A stretch of 15,469 nt of DNA, taken from assembly GCA_015654715.1 (NCBI GenBank), contig JAATGK010000420.1:1-15469 (forward strand). Reading direction: 5' to 3'. The translations under genes were made by a program, and so were the position numbers. The notes beneath the pieces are model-generated. The model was not told where the DNA came from, searched no databases, and was given only the letters and a program-made list of their open reading frames with translations. This DNA comes from Alphaproteobacteria bacterium. Its GTDB lineage: Bacteria > Pseudomonadota > Alphaproteobacteria > Micropepsales > Micropepsaceae. Shown one piece after another: positions 1 to 6,156 of this stretch. Position 1 is the stretch's first letter. Each line of letters starts with the position of its first letter.

Positions 1-81
1 CGGGCCGCTTTCTTCTTGAGGCGCTCACCGTCGGAAGGCGGGGGGCACAGGTGTCAACGCTCTGAGAGGGTAGGTGCCAGA

Positions 82-558
82 ATGGCTCGACTCGAACTCG
101 TAGCGGCGATCAAAGAAGCAAAAGCGCCTCGCGCTCGCGCTTCGGCGAAGACCGTTCCGGTTCCTATTCCCCCTGGGGATGAGGACCGCAAGGACCACTT
201 CATCACACGTAACGGACTGACCTATGCGGGAAGTCACCTGATAATTGATCTATGGGACGCCGAGGGTCTCGACGACCGTGATCGGGTTGAAACCGCGCTG
301 CTCGATGCGGTGAAGGCTGCCGGAGCTACGCTCCTGCACATTCATCTGCATACATTCGAGGGCGGTGGCGGGATTTCTGGTGTTGCCGTGCTCGCTGAAA
401 GTCATATCAGCGTCCATACTTGGCCCGAAAAAGGCTACGCGGCTTTCGACGTCTTCATGTGCGGAGATGCCGAACCTCGTAAGGCTTTGGCGGTGTTCAA
501 GGCGGCATTCAATCCTGGTCGCCTGGTTATTGGCGAACACAAGCGCGGCGTGCTGTAA
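82..558 (+). CDS. speD: S-adenosylmethionine decarboxylase proenzyme (bacterial class 1 SpeD/SpeH)
   Basis: This enzyme decarboxylates S-adenosylmethionine to supply aminopropyl groups for spermidine synthesis in the cytoplasm. The 158-residue product carries the self-cleavage site LAESH. Cleavage between Glu106 and Ser107 turns Ser107 into the pyruvoyl cofactor. His112 (in HTWPE) and Cys127 follow at +5 and +20, the same spacing as Ser63/His68/Cys83 of the Thermotoga enzyme, so the catalytic set is complete. About 35 N-terminal residues (Lys/Arg/Pro-rich) precede the usual core, making it longer than the roughly 125-residue Bacillus form. ATG 82 is chosen because a GAGAGGG purine block lies upstream at 64-70. 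A TTG at 16 would add an unlikely Arg/Gly-rich leader. No speE spermidine synthase follows; the gene ends in its own terminator, so it appears to be the last gene of its transcript. Confidence 0.95.
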   Translation: MARLELVAAIKEAKAPRARASAKTVPVPIPPGDEDRKDHFITRNGLTYAGSHLIIDLWDAEGLDDRDRVETALLDAVKAAGATLLHIHLHTFEGGGGISGVAVLAESHISVHTWPEKGYAAFDVFMCGDAEPRKALAVFKAAFNPGRLVIGEHKRGVL

Positions 559-580
559 TCAGCCTCAATGCGCAATTCCA

Positions 581-620
581 AGGGCGGAAGCGGTCAGCCG
601 TTTCCGCCCTTTTTTCTTTT
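581..620 (+). terminator. Intrinsic terminator of speD
   Basis: A 13-pair stem (581-593 with 598-610, one G-T pair) closes a TCAG tetraloop, and 611-620 is almost all T. It starts 22 bases after the speD stop. It has the form of a classical Rho-independent terminator on the plus strand and separates speD from the oxidoreductase operon. Confidence 0.93.
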
Positions 621-645
621 CTGCACGCGCAAAGTGACAGCGCCA

Positions 646-690
646 CTCCTCGTCCTGAGGAGGGAGCGCAATGACCGTCTCGAAGGACCG
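646..690. repeat. REP-like intergenic palindromic element
   Basis: CTCCTCGTCCTGAGGAG at 646-662 is a 6-bp stem with a 5-base loop. Downstream, CGTCTCGAAGGAC (676-688) returns the inverse of GTCCT as AGGAC. From general knowledge, GTCCTTCGAGACG...CTCAGGACGAG units of this kind are scattered through intergenic DNA of many Alphaproteobacteria. I see only this copy in the window, so membership of a genomic repeat family is an inference from its form. Confidence 0.55.
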
Positions 691-732
691 TAATTCCTTT
701 TCCAGTTAACTGTGTTCTCGCAGATGCTCTGC

Positions 733-760
733 CATAATGGCTTGGAGTGGCGGGGCAAGG
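733..760 (+). promoter_or_regulatory. Possible -10 box and ribosome binding site of the oxidoreductase operon
   Basis: CATAAT at 733-738 matches a -10 hexamer at five of six positions, but no good -35 box sits 16-18 bases upstream. AAGG at 757-760 lies 6 bases before GTG 767. If CATAAT is a real -10, the transcript would begin near 745 and the ATG at 737 could not be the start codon. This favours GTG 767. The missing -35 leaves room for an activator or an alternative sigma factor, for instance the ECF factor of the same operon. Confidence 0.25.
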
Positions 761-766
761 TTCCAG

Positions 767-2119
767 GTGCGATACGACGCTTGCATCATCGGCGCGGGAG
801 CGGAAGGACTGGCGTGCGCCGCCACGCTCGGCCACTGCGGCGTCCGCGTTGCGGTGATCGAGCGAGCCGGTGCGCCCGGCGGGCGTTGTGTGACGCGGCG
901 TTTTGCGCCCGGATTTTTCGCTTCGCCTTACGCCGACGAGCTGGCGGCTATTCCGCCGTCGATCTTCCGTGACCTCGATCTGGCCCGCCGCGGCGCCATT
1001 CTGATGCCGGATTCCGAGCCTCGCGGCGCCATCGACGGTGTGCGTGACGCGGTGATCGCGCGCGTTTTGGCCGACGCGACCATCACGCCGTCACGCGTCT
1101 GGTTCCGCCGGGCCCGCTCGGCGCCGCCTTGGCCGGGCGAGGAACTTGCGACGCGCAACAGCGTTGCCTGCGGTGGTGAAGGCCGCGGCGATCCCGATCG
1201 CAGTGCGCTTGCCTTGCTCGCCGGGCCGCCTGGCGGTTTGCCGCACGGCGGACTTGGAGCGCTCGGCGCCGCTTTGCGCAGCGCCGCCGAGGACGCCGGC
1301 GCCAAAATCTTCTGCGGCCTCGAAGTTACCGACATCCGCCGCCGCCGTGGCCACGTGGTCGCCGTGGGTCTCGCCGACGGCAGCGAGATCGCCGCGAACG
1401 CGGTTGTCTCCACGCTCGACCTGAAGCGCACCTTCCTGGCGCTGTTCGCCTGGAACGAATTGCCCAAGGCGCTGGTCGAGCGGATTGCCACCTTCCGCGC
1501 CGCGCCGGGCATCGCGCGCCTGTTGCTGGCGCTGGAATCCCCGCCGACGCTGCCGAAAGGCGCCGACCGCGCCCTCTTGCGCCGGCCGATCGTCGTCGCA
1601 GCACCGCACGCCGACGCGCTGCGGGCCTGGGCCGGTGGTCTGATCCCCGAGCGCCCGTCCGCCGTACTGCGCTTGGTGTCGGCGATCGATCCGTTCCTGG
1701 CGCCGGATGGCGGTGCGGTGCTGACCGTTACGCTGAACGCCATTCCGCACGCGCCCTTTGACGGCCCCTGGACCAACGACAAGCGCGAGCGCCTGCAGAC
1801 TCGTGCGCTGGCATTGGTCGACGAAGCGTTTCCTGGCACCTCCGCCAAGATCAAGGCCGCCGAGCTGATCGTGCCGCCGGATATCGAAAACCAGCTTGGC
1901 CTCACCGAAGGCGATCTTGCCGGTGGCGCGCTGTCGCCGAGCCAGATGTTGTCGTTCCGGCCATTTCCGGAGATGTCCGGCAGCCGCACGCCGATTGCTG
2001 GGCTTTATCTCGCCGGAGGCTCCGCCGCGCTCGGCCCGCTGGCGACTTGCGCCTCGGGTGTGGCCGCCGCCATCGCCGTTCTTACGGACCTTGGAGCGGA
2101 TACCGGGAGGGACGCATGA
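767..2119 (+). CDS. FAD-dependent oxidoreductase, phytoene-dehydrogenase-like (COG1233 type), first of a pair
   Basis: This is a flavoprotein of the phytoene dehydrogenase-like/PYROXD2 superfamily; its substrate is unknown. The N-terminus has the dinucleotide-binding loop GAGAEG (Gly9, Gly11, Gly14 counting from GTG 767) and the ribose-binding Glu32, followed by a PGGRC turn. A GGLGALGAAL segment mid-protein and the C-terminal GLYLAGGSAALGP segment correspond to the family's second and third FAD contacts. The family segment around the Asp/Glu-rich 'GxLxGG...SPSQML..RP' is also present. At about 450 residues it is shorter than the roughly 530 usual for the family; the region between the Rossmann part and the GGLGAL motif looks reduced. 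GTG 767 (450 aa) has a good ribosome binding site; ATG 737 (460 aa) has none, but I cannot exclude it. The stop overlaps the next start as ATGA. Confidence 0.85.
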   Translation: MRYDACIIGAGAEGLACAATLGHCGVRVAVIERAGAPGGRCVTRRFAPGFFASPYADELAAIPPSIFRDLDLARRGAILMPDSEPRGAIDGVRDAVIARVLADATITPSRVWFRRARSAPPWPGEELATRNSVACGGEGRGDPDRSALALLAGPPGGLPHGGLGALGAALRSAAEDAGAKIFCGLEVTDIRRRRGHVVAVGLADGSEIAANAVVSTLDLKRTFLALFAWNELPKALVERIATFRAAPGIARLLLALESPPTLPKGADRALLRRPIVVAAPHADALRAWAGGLIPERPSAVLRLVSAIDPFLAPDGGAVLTVTLNAIPHAPFDGPWTNDKRERLQTRALALVDEAFPGTSAKIKAAELIVPPDIENQLGLTEGDLAGGALSPSQMLSFRPFPEMSGSRTPIAGLYLAGGSAALGPLATCASGVAAAIAVLTDLGADTGRDA

Positions 2120-3531
2120 GCGACGTCCTCGTCATCGGGGCTGGACTGAGCGGGCTGGTTGCGGCGGCCTATCTGGCAGAGGCTGGTGCCAAGGTGACGG
2201 TGCTTGAGAGGGGTGCGATGGCAGGCGGGGTTTGCGCCAGCCGCGTTGCAGTTGGCGCTTACGCCGTTGCCGCCGGTCCGCATGCGTTTTCCGCTCTCGA
2301 TCCGCGCGTCATCAAAGAGCTGAAGCTGAACCGCCTCGGCCTCCGTTTCGCCAACCGGGATCTGCCGCTGACGCTGCTCGGCGACGGCCAGACGCTGTCG
2401 CTGGTGCGCGACGTGCATGAAAATCAGCGCAGCCTCGCCGTTATTTCCGAAAAAGATGCCGTGCGTTATCCCGCGTTCCGCCGTTCCCATTTGGCATTTG
2501 CCCGGGCCATGCGGGCGCGGTGGTGGGAAGACGGCGCGCTCGACGACAAAACCAGCAACCACTTGCGCCGCCTGCAAGTGACGCCCGCCGCGGTGCTGAT
2601 CGAAAGCACCTTCGAATCCGATCTCGGGCGTGCCGTCTTTGCCTTCGATGCGCTTGCCGCCAATCCGTCGGCGCCTGGCAGTGCGCTGGTGCTCGCTTGG
2701 CAAGCGGCACAGGAGATGTGCGGCCTGCAAGGTGCATTCGCTTTGCCGGTCGGCGGTTCCGCTGCGTTGGTGGACGTATTGACCGCGGCGGCGGCTGCGG
2801 CGGGTGTCGAACTTCGCCTCAACGCTGAGGTGGTCCGTCTCGATCTCGATGGCGAGGCGGTGCGGGGGGCTGTCCTCACCTCTGGTGAGATCGTGGAAAG
2901 CCGCACTATTCTCTCCAGCCTGACGCGCAAGAAGACGCTGCTTGAGTTTCTGCCGCCCGGGACTGCCGGTTTCGCCACCGCGCGGCGGATCGAGCAACCT
3001 GCCGAGGTCGGCGAAGCCAAATTGGTGCTGGCGCTGAACGCGTGTCCGCCCACCTTCGCGCGCCCCGCCCGTTATCTGATCGGTGACAAGCTGGAAAACG
3101 CGAGCCTCGCTTACGCCGAAGCGCGAGCCGGAAAAATTCCCTCCGATCTGTTCCTCGAAACCATCGTGTTGGAGCCGGACGAAGCGTCGGACGTGTTGTT
3201 ATCCATACGCATCCGCCCGGTTCCGCTGACGCCGGCGGAGGGCTGGAACGTTGCAACGGGCCGTTTGGTGCAGACTGTTATGCGCCTGCTCGAACAGCAG
3301 GCGCCGCAATTGGCCGGTGCCGTCCAGGGCCTAGGCTTCGTGCCGCCCGAAACGCGCGATGCGTTGTGCCTCGCCGACATGGCCTCCCCTTGGGCGGCGA
3401 GCATCCTGACGCCGGTGAAGGGGCTTTATCTCTGCGGCGCCGCGGCCGACCCGGTGCCGTGCGTATCGGGACGGGCCGGGCGCCTCGCCGCGGCACTGGT
3501 CGCGCGCCATCTGAAAGCGGCGGTGCCATGA
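2116..3531 (+). CDS. FAD-dependent oxidoreductase, phytoene-dehydrogenase-like (COG1233 type), second of a pair
   Basis: This second flavoprotein, of 471 residues, belongs to the same superfamily as its upstream neighbour. Its Rossmann loop is GAGLSG (Gly8, Gly10, Gly13) with the ribose-binding Glu31 and an AGGVC turn. A FALPVGGSAALVDVL segment matches the mid-protein FAD contact, and GLYLCGAAADPVPCVSG near the end matches the C-terminal FAD contact, though it lacks the usual Gly-rich loop. The start is clear: GGGAGGG at 2105-2111 lies 4 bases before ATG 2116, which overlaps the previous stop as ATGA. The same overlap links it to the GcvT-fold gene. Two non-identical superfamily members side by side suggest an ancient duplication and perhaps a heteromeric enzyme. 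Substrate and electron acceptor cannot be read from the sequence; a carotenoid role is not supported, since no crtB or other carotenoid gene is present. Confidence 0.85.
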   Translation: MSDVLVIGAGLSGLVAAAYLAEAGAKVTVLERGAMAGGVCASRVAVGAYAVAAGPHAFSALDPRVIKELKLNRLGLRFANRDLPLTLLGDGQTLSLVRDVHENQRSLAVISEKDAVRYPAFRRSHLAFARAMRARWWEDGALDDKTSNHLRRLQVTPAAVLIESTFESDLGRAVFAFDALAANPSAPGSALVLAWQAAQEMCGLQGAFALPVGGSAALVDVLTAAAAAAGVELRLNAEVVRLDLDGEAVRGAVLTSGEIVESRTILSSLTRKKTLLEFLPPGTAGFATARRIEQPAEVGEAKLVLALNACPPTFARPARYLIGDKLENASLAYAEARAGKIPSDLFLETIVLEPDEASDVLLSIRIRPVPLTPAEGWNVATGRLVQTVMRLLEQQAPQLAGAVQGLGFVPPETRDALCLADMASPWAASILTPVKGLYLCGAAADPVPCVSGRAGRLAAALVARHLKAAVP

Positions 3532-4661
3532 GCCTCAACGCGACGCCGTTCCACGCTCGTGCGGTGGAAGCCAATCGCCTCAATGCCTGGGAGAACCGCG
3601 GCGGCTTCACGCTGGCGGCCGATTACGGCAGCGTCGAAGAGGAAGCCATCGCCGCCCATTTTGGGGCCGTCATGGCGGATGTGTCGTGGCATTGGCGGGT
3701 GGAACTTTCCGGCGATCAGGCGCCGGCGTTCGTCGCGCGCCTGTTCACCCGCGATGCCGCCGCGCTCGGTTTCGGCGCCGCGCTGGAGGTGCTCTGGCTC
3801 AATGACGCCGGGGCGGTGCGCGGCCAAGGCACGGTGATCCGCACCGCGGCGAACCGCTTCCTGCTCGCGTCCGCCGCTGCCGATGCCGAGTGGATCGCAA
3901 ACGCTGCCCGGCTTTACGGCGTCGCCGTCACCGACCGCACCGGGTCGGGAGGCGTTCTTGCCCTGATCGGCCCGGCCGCCGGAAAAATTCTCAAAGCCGC
4001 CGGTCTCGACGACAATCTGCCGCCGCTTTGCTTCCGCCGGACGGTATGGCGCGGGCTGGACATTTCGCTTTCCCGCCTCGGACTCGGCTTCGAGATTGGC
4101 TGCAACACCGACGATGCCCTGATCGTTTGGGATCGTCTCGCCGCGGCCGGCCGATCCTATGCCCTGCTACCGGCCGGGCAGGCGGCGCTCGATATCCTTG
4201 AGACGGAAAGCGGCATTCTCAGACCGCTGCGCGATTACACTCCCGCCTGCGAGGGCTTCGTGGCCGCGCCGATGCCGCAATCGCTGGGCCTGTCGGCATT
4301 GGTCGACCGGGCCCATCTTTTCAACGGCCGCGCTGGTTTCCTCGCCGCCGGACCCGACACGCGGCTGGTCGGTGTCCTCGTCGACGGTGCCGTGCCGCGG
4401 CCTGAGACGCCGCTTCTGTACGGGAGCGAAGCGGCCGGCCGCACGCTGGGGGGCCGGTTTTCCCCAGTTTTGCGCCAAGCCATCGCCTTTGCGGCGGTGC
4501 CGGAAACCCTGCCCGAAAGCCCGTTGACGGTCGGGGGCTGCGCTGCGCGCCTCATTGGTTTACCATTCCTGCCGGTCCCGGTTGCGACGGAAACCGCGGC
4601 GCCCGCCGTTGATGTCTTGATAAAGGCGGCAGGATATTTGGAACCCGGAAATGGTGATTGA
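3528..4661 (+). CDS. GcvT-fold (aminomethyltransferase-like) protein lacking hallmark residues
   Basis: The 377-residue protein follows the GcvT/folate-binding fold throughout: an N-terminal DVSW...VELSGDQAPAF stretch (about 51-68), LWLNDAGAV at 89-97, and a C-terminal barrel ending in GGRFSPVLRQAIAFA (308-322), like the family's 'TSG.fSP.L...IA.a'. Real GcvT proteins read 'GGviDDliv' after the first motif; here it is GAVRGQGTV, so the catalytic Asp pair is absent. The family's 'SRTGYTGE.GFEI' is shortened to SRLGLGFEI (182-190), so the folate-contacting Glu of YTGE is also missing. It is therefore unlikely to be the glycine-cleavage T protein, and no gcvH or gcvP is nearby. Related folds with other jobs include dimethylglycine dehydrogenase C-domains, DmdA, LigM and YgfZ. 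ATG 3528 overlaps the previous stop (ATGA); an in-frame extension back to 3366 lies inside the upstream gene and is not used. Its job is presumably tied to the two flavoproteins. Confidence 0.82.
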   Translation: MSLNATPFHARAVEANRLNAWENRGGFTLAADYGSVEEEAIAAHFGAVMADVSWHWRVELSGDQAPAFVARLFTRDAAALGFGAALEVLWLNDAGAVRGQGTVIRTAANRFLLASAAADAEWIANAARLYGVAVTDRTGSGGVLALIGPAAGKILKAAGLDDNLPPLCFRRTVWRGLDISLSRLGLGFEIGCNTDDALIVWDRLAAAGRSYALLPAGQAALDILETESGILRPLRDYTPACEGFVAAPMPQSLGLSALVDRAHLFNGRAGFLAAGPDTRLVGVLVDGAVPRPETPLLYGSEAAGRTLGGRFSPVLRQAIAFAAVPETLPESPLTVGGCAARLIGLPFLPVPVATETAAPAVDVLIKAAGYLEPGNGD

Positions 4662-5202
4662 TCCGGATACCGATCTTGTCGCGCGTGCGGGGCACGGCGA
4701 CCGCGCGGCGGCGCAGGCTTTGATGGCCCGCCACCTGCCGACAATGCTGGCGTTGGCGCGACGGATGCTGGCCGGTCAAGCCGAAGCCGAAGATTGCGTC
4801 CAGGAGGCGTTCCTCAAGGTCTGGACACATGCCGCGCGCTGGAAGCCGGGCAAAGCCAAGTTCGAAACCTGGCTTTACCGGGTAACCTTGAACCAATGTT
4901 ACGACCGCCTGCGCAAGAAACCGGCGGAACCCTTGGAAGCGGCGGCCAATGTTCCGGACGGCGCCGATGGTCCCGACCGGGGCCTGGAAACCGCTGCGTT
5001 GGAGGCCCAGGTCTCGGCTGCCTTGGCGGAACTGCCCGAGCGCCAGCGGGCGGCGATTTTGCTGTGCCATTACCAAGAGCGCGGCAATATCGAAGCGGCG
5101 GAGATCCTGGGGATCAGCGTTGAAGCTTTAGAGTCCCTGTTGGCACGCGGGCGGCGGACACTACGGATGAAACTCTCGCATTTGAGAGACGGAGCGATGT
5201 GA
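4651..5202 (+). CDS. ECF-type RNA polymerase sigma factor
   Basis: This is a 183-residue group 4 (extracytoplasmic function) sigma factor with only regions 2 and 4. Region 2 spans about residues 10-90, with AEDCVQEAFLKVW (core binding) and FETWLYRVTLNQCYDRLRKK (promoter -10 recognition). Region 4 spans about 120-175, with LPERQRAAILL, then the helix-turn-helix EAAEILGISVEALESLLARGRRTL that should read the -35. The start lies 11 bases inside the end of the GcvT-like gene, so its translation is probably coupled to that gene. The upstream ribosome binding site is weak (AGGA at 4631-4634). The two genes after it look like its membrane-bound inhibitor and a periplasmic sensor, an arrangement comparable to CnrH with CnrY and CnrX. 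The target promoter is unknown; autoregulation of this operon would be typical of the class. Confidence 0.93.
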   Translation: MVIDPDTDLVARAGHGDRAAAQALMARHLPTMLALARRMLAGQAEAEDCVQEAFLKVWTHAARWKPGKAKFETWLYRVTLNQCYDRLRKKPAEPLEAAANVPDGADGPDRGLETAALEAQVSAALAELPERQRAAILLCHYQERGNIEAAEILGISVEALESLLARGRRTLRMKLSHLRDGAM

Positions 5203-5549
5203 TGGGTGAAAACGAACGGATGGACGACGCGGGTTTCACGCACGAAATCCTGAAAGCCTTGCCGGCGGTGACGATTCCGGCCGCGCTCGAGGCCCGCATC
5301 CTTGGCGATTTCGATCGCCTGGGGATGCGCCCCGGCAAGCTGGCTGGAATGCTGGCCCGTATCGGCGAGCGGCTATGGCCCGGCGTGCCGGTGTGGCAGC
5401 CGGCCTCGGTGCTGGCGGTTTCACTGGTGATGGGTTTGACCGCGGGTGCCTTCCTGCCGTCGCCCGGCTCGGTCACTCCGGCGTCGGACTTGGTTGTCGT
5501 TGCCGCCTTGGACAACACGCTCGACATCGATTTGGACAGGGACCAGTAA
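5202..5549 (+). CDS. Small single-TM protein, probable anti-sigma factor
   Basis: I do not recognise a named family; the assignment comes from position. The 115-residue product has a cytosolic-looking N-terminal part (about 1-63) with helical, charged sequence, then one hydrophobic segment (about 66-84, PASVLAVSLVMGLTAGAF) and a short, acidic periplasmic tail rich in Asp. It has no cysteine at all, so it cannot be a zinc-type (HXXXCXXC) anti-sigma factor; small zinc-less inhibitors such as CnrY are the better comparison. ATG 5202 shares its A with the TGA of the sigma gene (TGATG), with GGAG at 5191-5194 as ribosome binding site; GTG 5199 is possible but less well spaced. The coupling to the sigma gene supports a stoichiometric partner. 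Confidence 0.7.
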   Translation: MGENERMDDAGFTHEILKALPAVTIPAALEARILGDFDRLGMRPGKLAGMLARIGERLWPGVPVWQPASVLAVSLVMGLTAGAFLPSPGSVTPASDLVVVAALDNTLDIDLDRDQ

Positions 5550-5550
5550 G

Positions 5551-6099
5551 ATGAGCGCACTCCCTCCTGCGGCCCGCCCGCGCTGGAACGTGGCGCTGAT
5601 CGTCTCGCTCTGCATCAACCTTCTGTTGGCCGGCATCATCGCCACGGCGGTGGTCCGCTTCGCTTGGCATCGGCCGTTGTTCCCGATGGGCGGGGGGCCG
5701 ATGCAGGGCCTGGTCGAACGCCAGCAGGTGCACCAGATCATGTCGCCGCGCGTGCTGATGCACGTTGTGCCCGACAAGCAGGATGCTTTGCGCGCTATCC
5801 TTAAGGCCCATAAAGACCGGCTGGATCCGCTCAGGGCCGATGCCCTCAACGCCCGCCGCGAAGTGGTGCGCTTTTACACGGCGCCCAGCTACGACAAGCC
5901 TACTCTCGATCAGGCCTTCGCCCGCATGCAGACCGCCGACGCCGCGATCGAGATTGAGATGTTGAAGGTCGCCGCCGAAGCCGGTGCTGTGTTGACGCCG
6001 GAGGAGCGTCTGAAGGTGATCGAGTCGCAGCCGCATGACCACGGTGGTCCCGGCTGGCATCGTCACGGCGACGACCAACAGGATCGCGGCGATCGCTAG
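5551..6099 (+). CDS. Periplasmic metal-sensor-like protein (CnrX/Spy-type, membrane anchored)
   Basis: The 182-residue protein has an N-terminal membrane anchor (about 13-34) followed by a largely helical periplasmic domain. HKDRLDPLRADALNARREVVRFY (87-109) and LTPEERLKVIE (148-158) resemble the heavy-metal-sensor/Metal_resist and CpxP/Spy helical-hairpin families, in which the 'LTPEqR' turn is typical. The C-terminal tail is rich in His, Asp and Gly (His162, 164, 170, 172), and the helical part has further His and Met (H61, M64, H71), which could bind divalent metal; I cannot map the CnrX ligands one to one. The gene starts 1 base after the anti-sigma stop. The inferred role is to sense a periplasmic signal and control release of the ECF sigma factor. 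It ends the plus-strand operon. A start upstream of ATG 5551 would overlap the previous gene out of frame and is rejected. Confidence 0.82.
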   Translation: MSALPPAARPRWNVALIVSLCINLLLAGIIATAVVRFAWHRPLFPMGGGPMQGLVERQQVHQIMSPRVLMHVVPDKQDALRAILKAHKDRLDPLRADALNARREVVRFYTAPSYDKPTLDQAFARMQTADAAIEIEMLKVAAEAGAVLTPEERLKVIESQPHDHGGPGWHRHGDDQQDRGDR

Positions 6100-6112
6100 C
6101 TTTTGGTTTTTC

Positions 6113-6155
6113 GCGCGATTAGCCGGAAAGCCGCTTCACACTTTTCCGATCGCGC
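6113..6155. other. Bipartite hairpin between convergent genes
   Basis: GCGCGAT (6113-6119) pairs with ATCGCGC (6149-6155), and CGGAAA (6124-6129) pairs with TTTCCG (6143-6148). Together they form a 13-bp stem with a 4-base bulge (TAGC, 6120-6123) and a 13-base loop. It sits between the stop of the metal-sensor gene (6099) and that of the histidine kinase (6157). It could end transcription from both sides, but no U-rich tract follows the stem in either direction; the T-rich run 6101-6111 is on the wrong side for the plus strand and reads as A on the minus strand. It may be a non-classical terminator or simply a transcript-end stabiliser. Confidence 0.4.
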
Positions 6156-6156
6156 T

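Noticed and set aside
16..81. TTG start extending SpeD by 22 residues
   Set aside because: The extension is Arg/Gly/Ser-rich without similarity to the family, and ATG 82 has a ribosome binding site.
928..1989. A 353-codon minus-strand open frame opposite the first oxidoreductase
   Set aside because: It is rich in Arg, Ser and Ala with no recognisable motif, whereas the plus-strand frame has the FAD-binding signatures.
767..3531. Carotenoid (crtI) biosynthesis cluster
   Set aside because: Both flavoproteins belong to the wider phytoene-dehydrogenase-like superfamily, but no phytoene synthase, cyclase or other carotenoid gene is present and their C-terminal FAD loops differ from CrtI.
3528..4661. 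Glycine cleavage system T protein in a gcv operon
   Set aside because: No gcvH or gcvP is adjacent, and the catalytic Asp and YTGE motif are missing.
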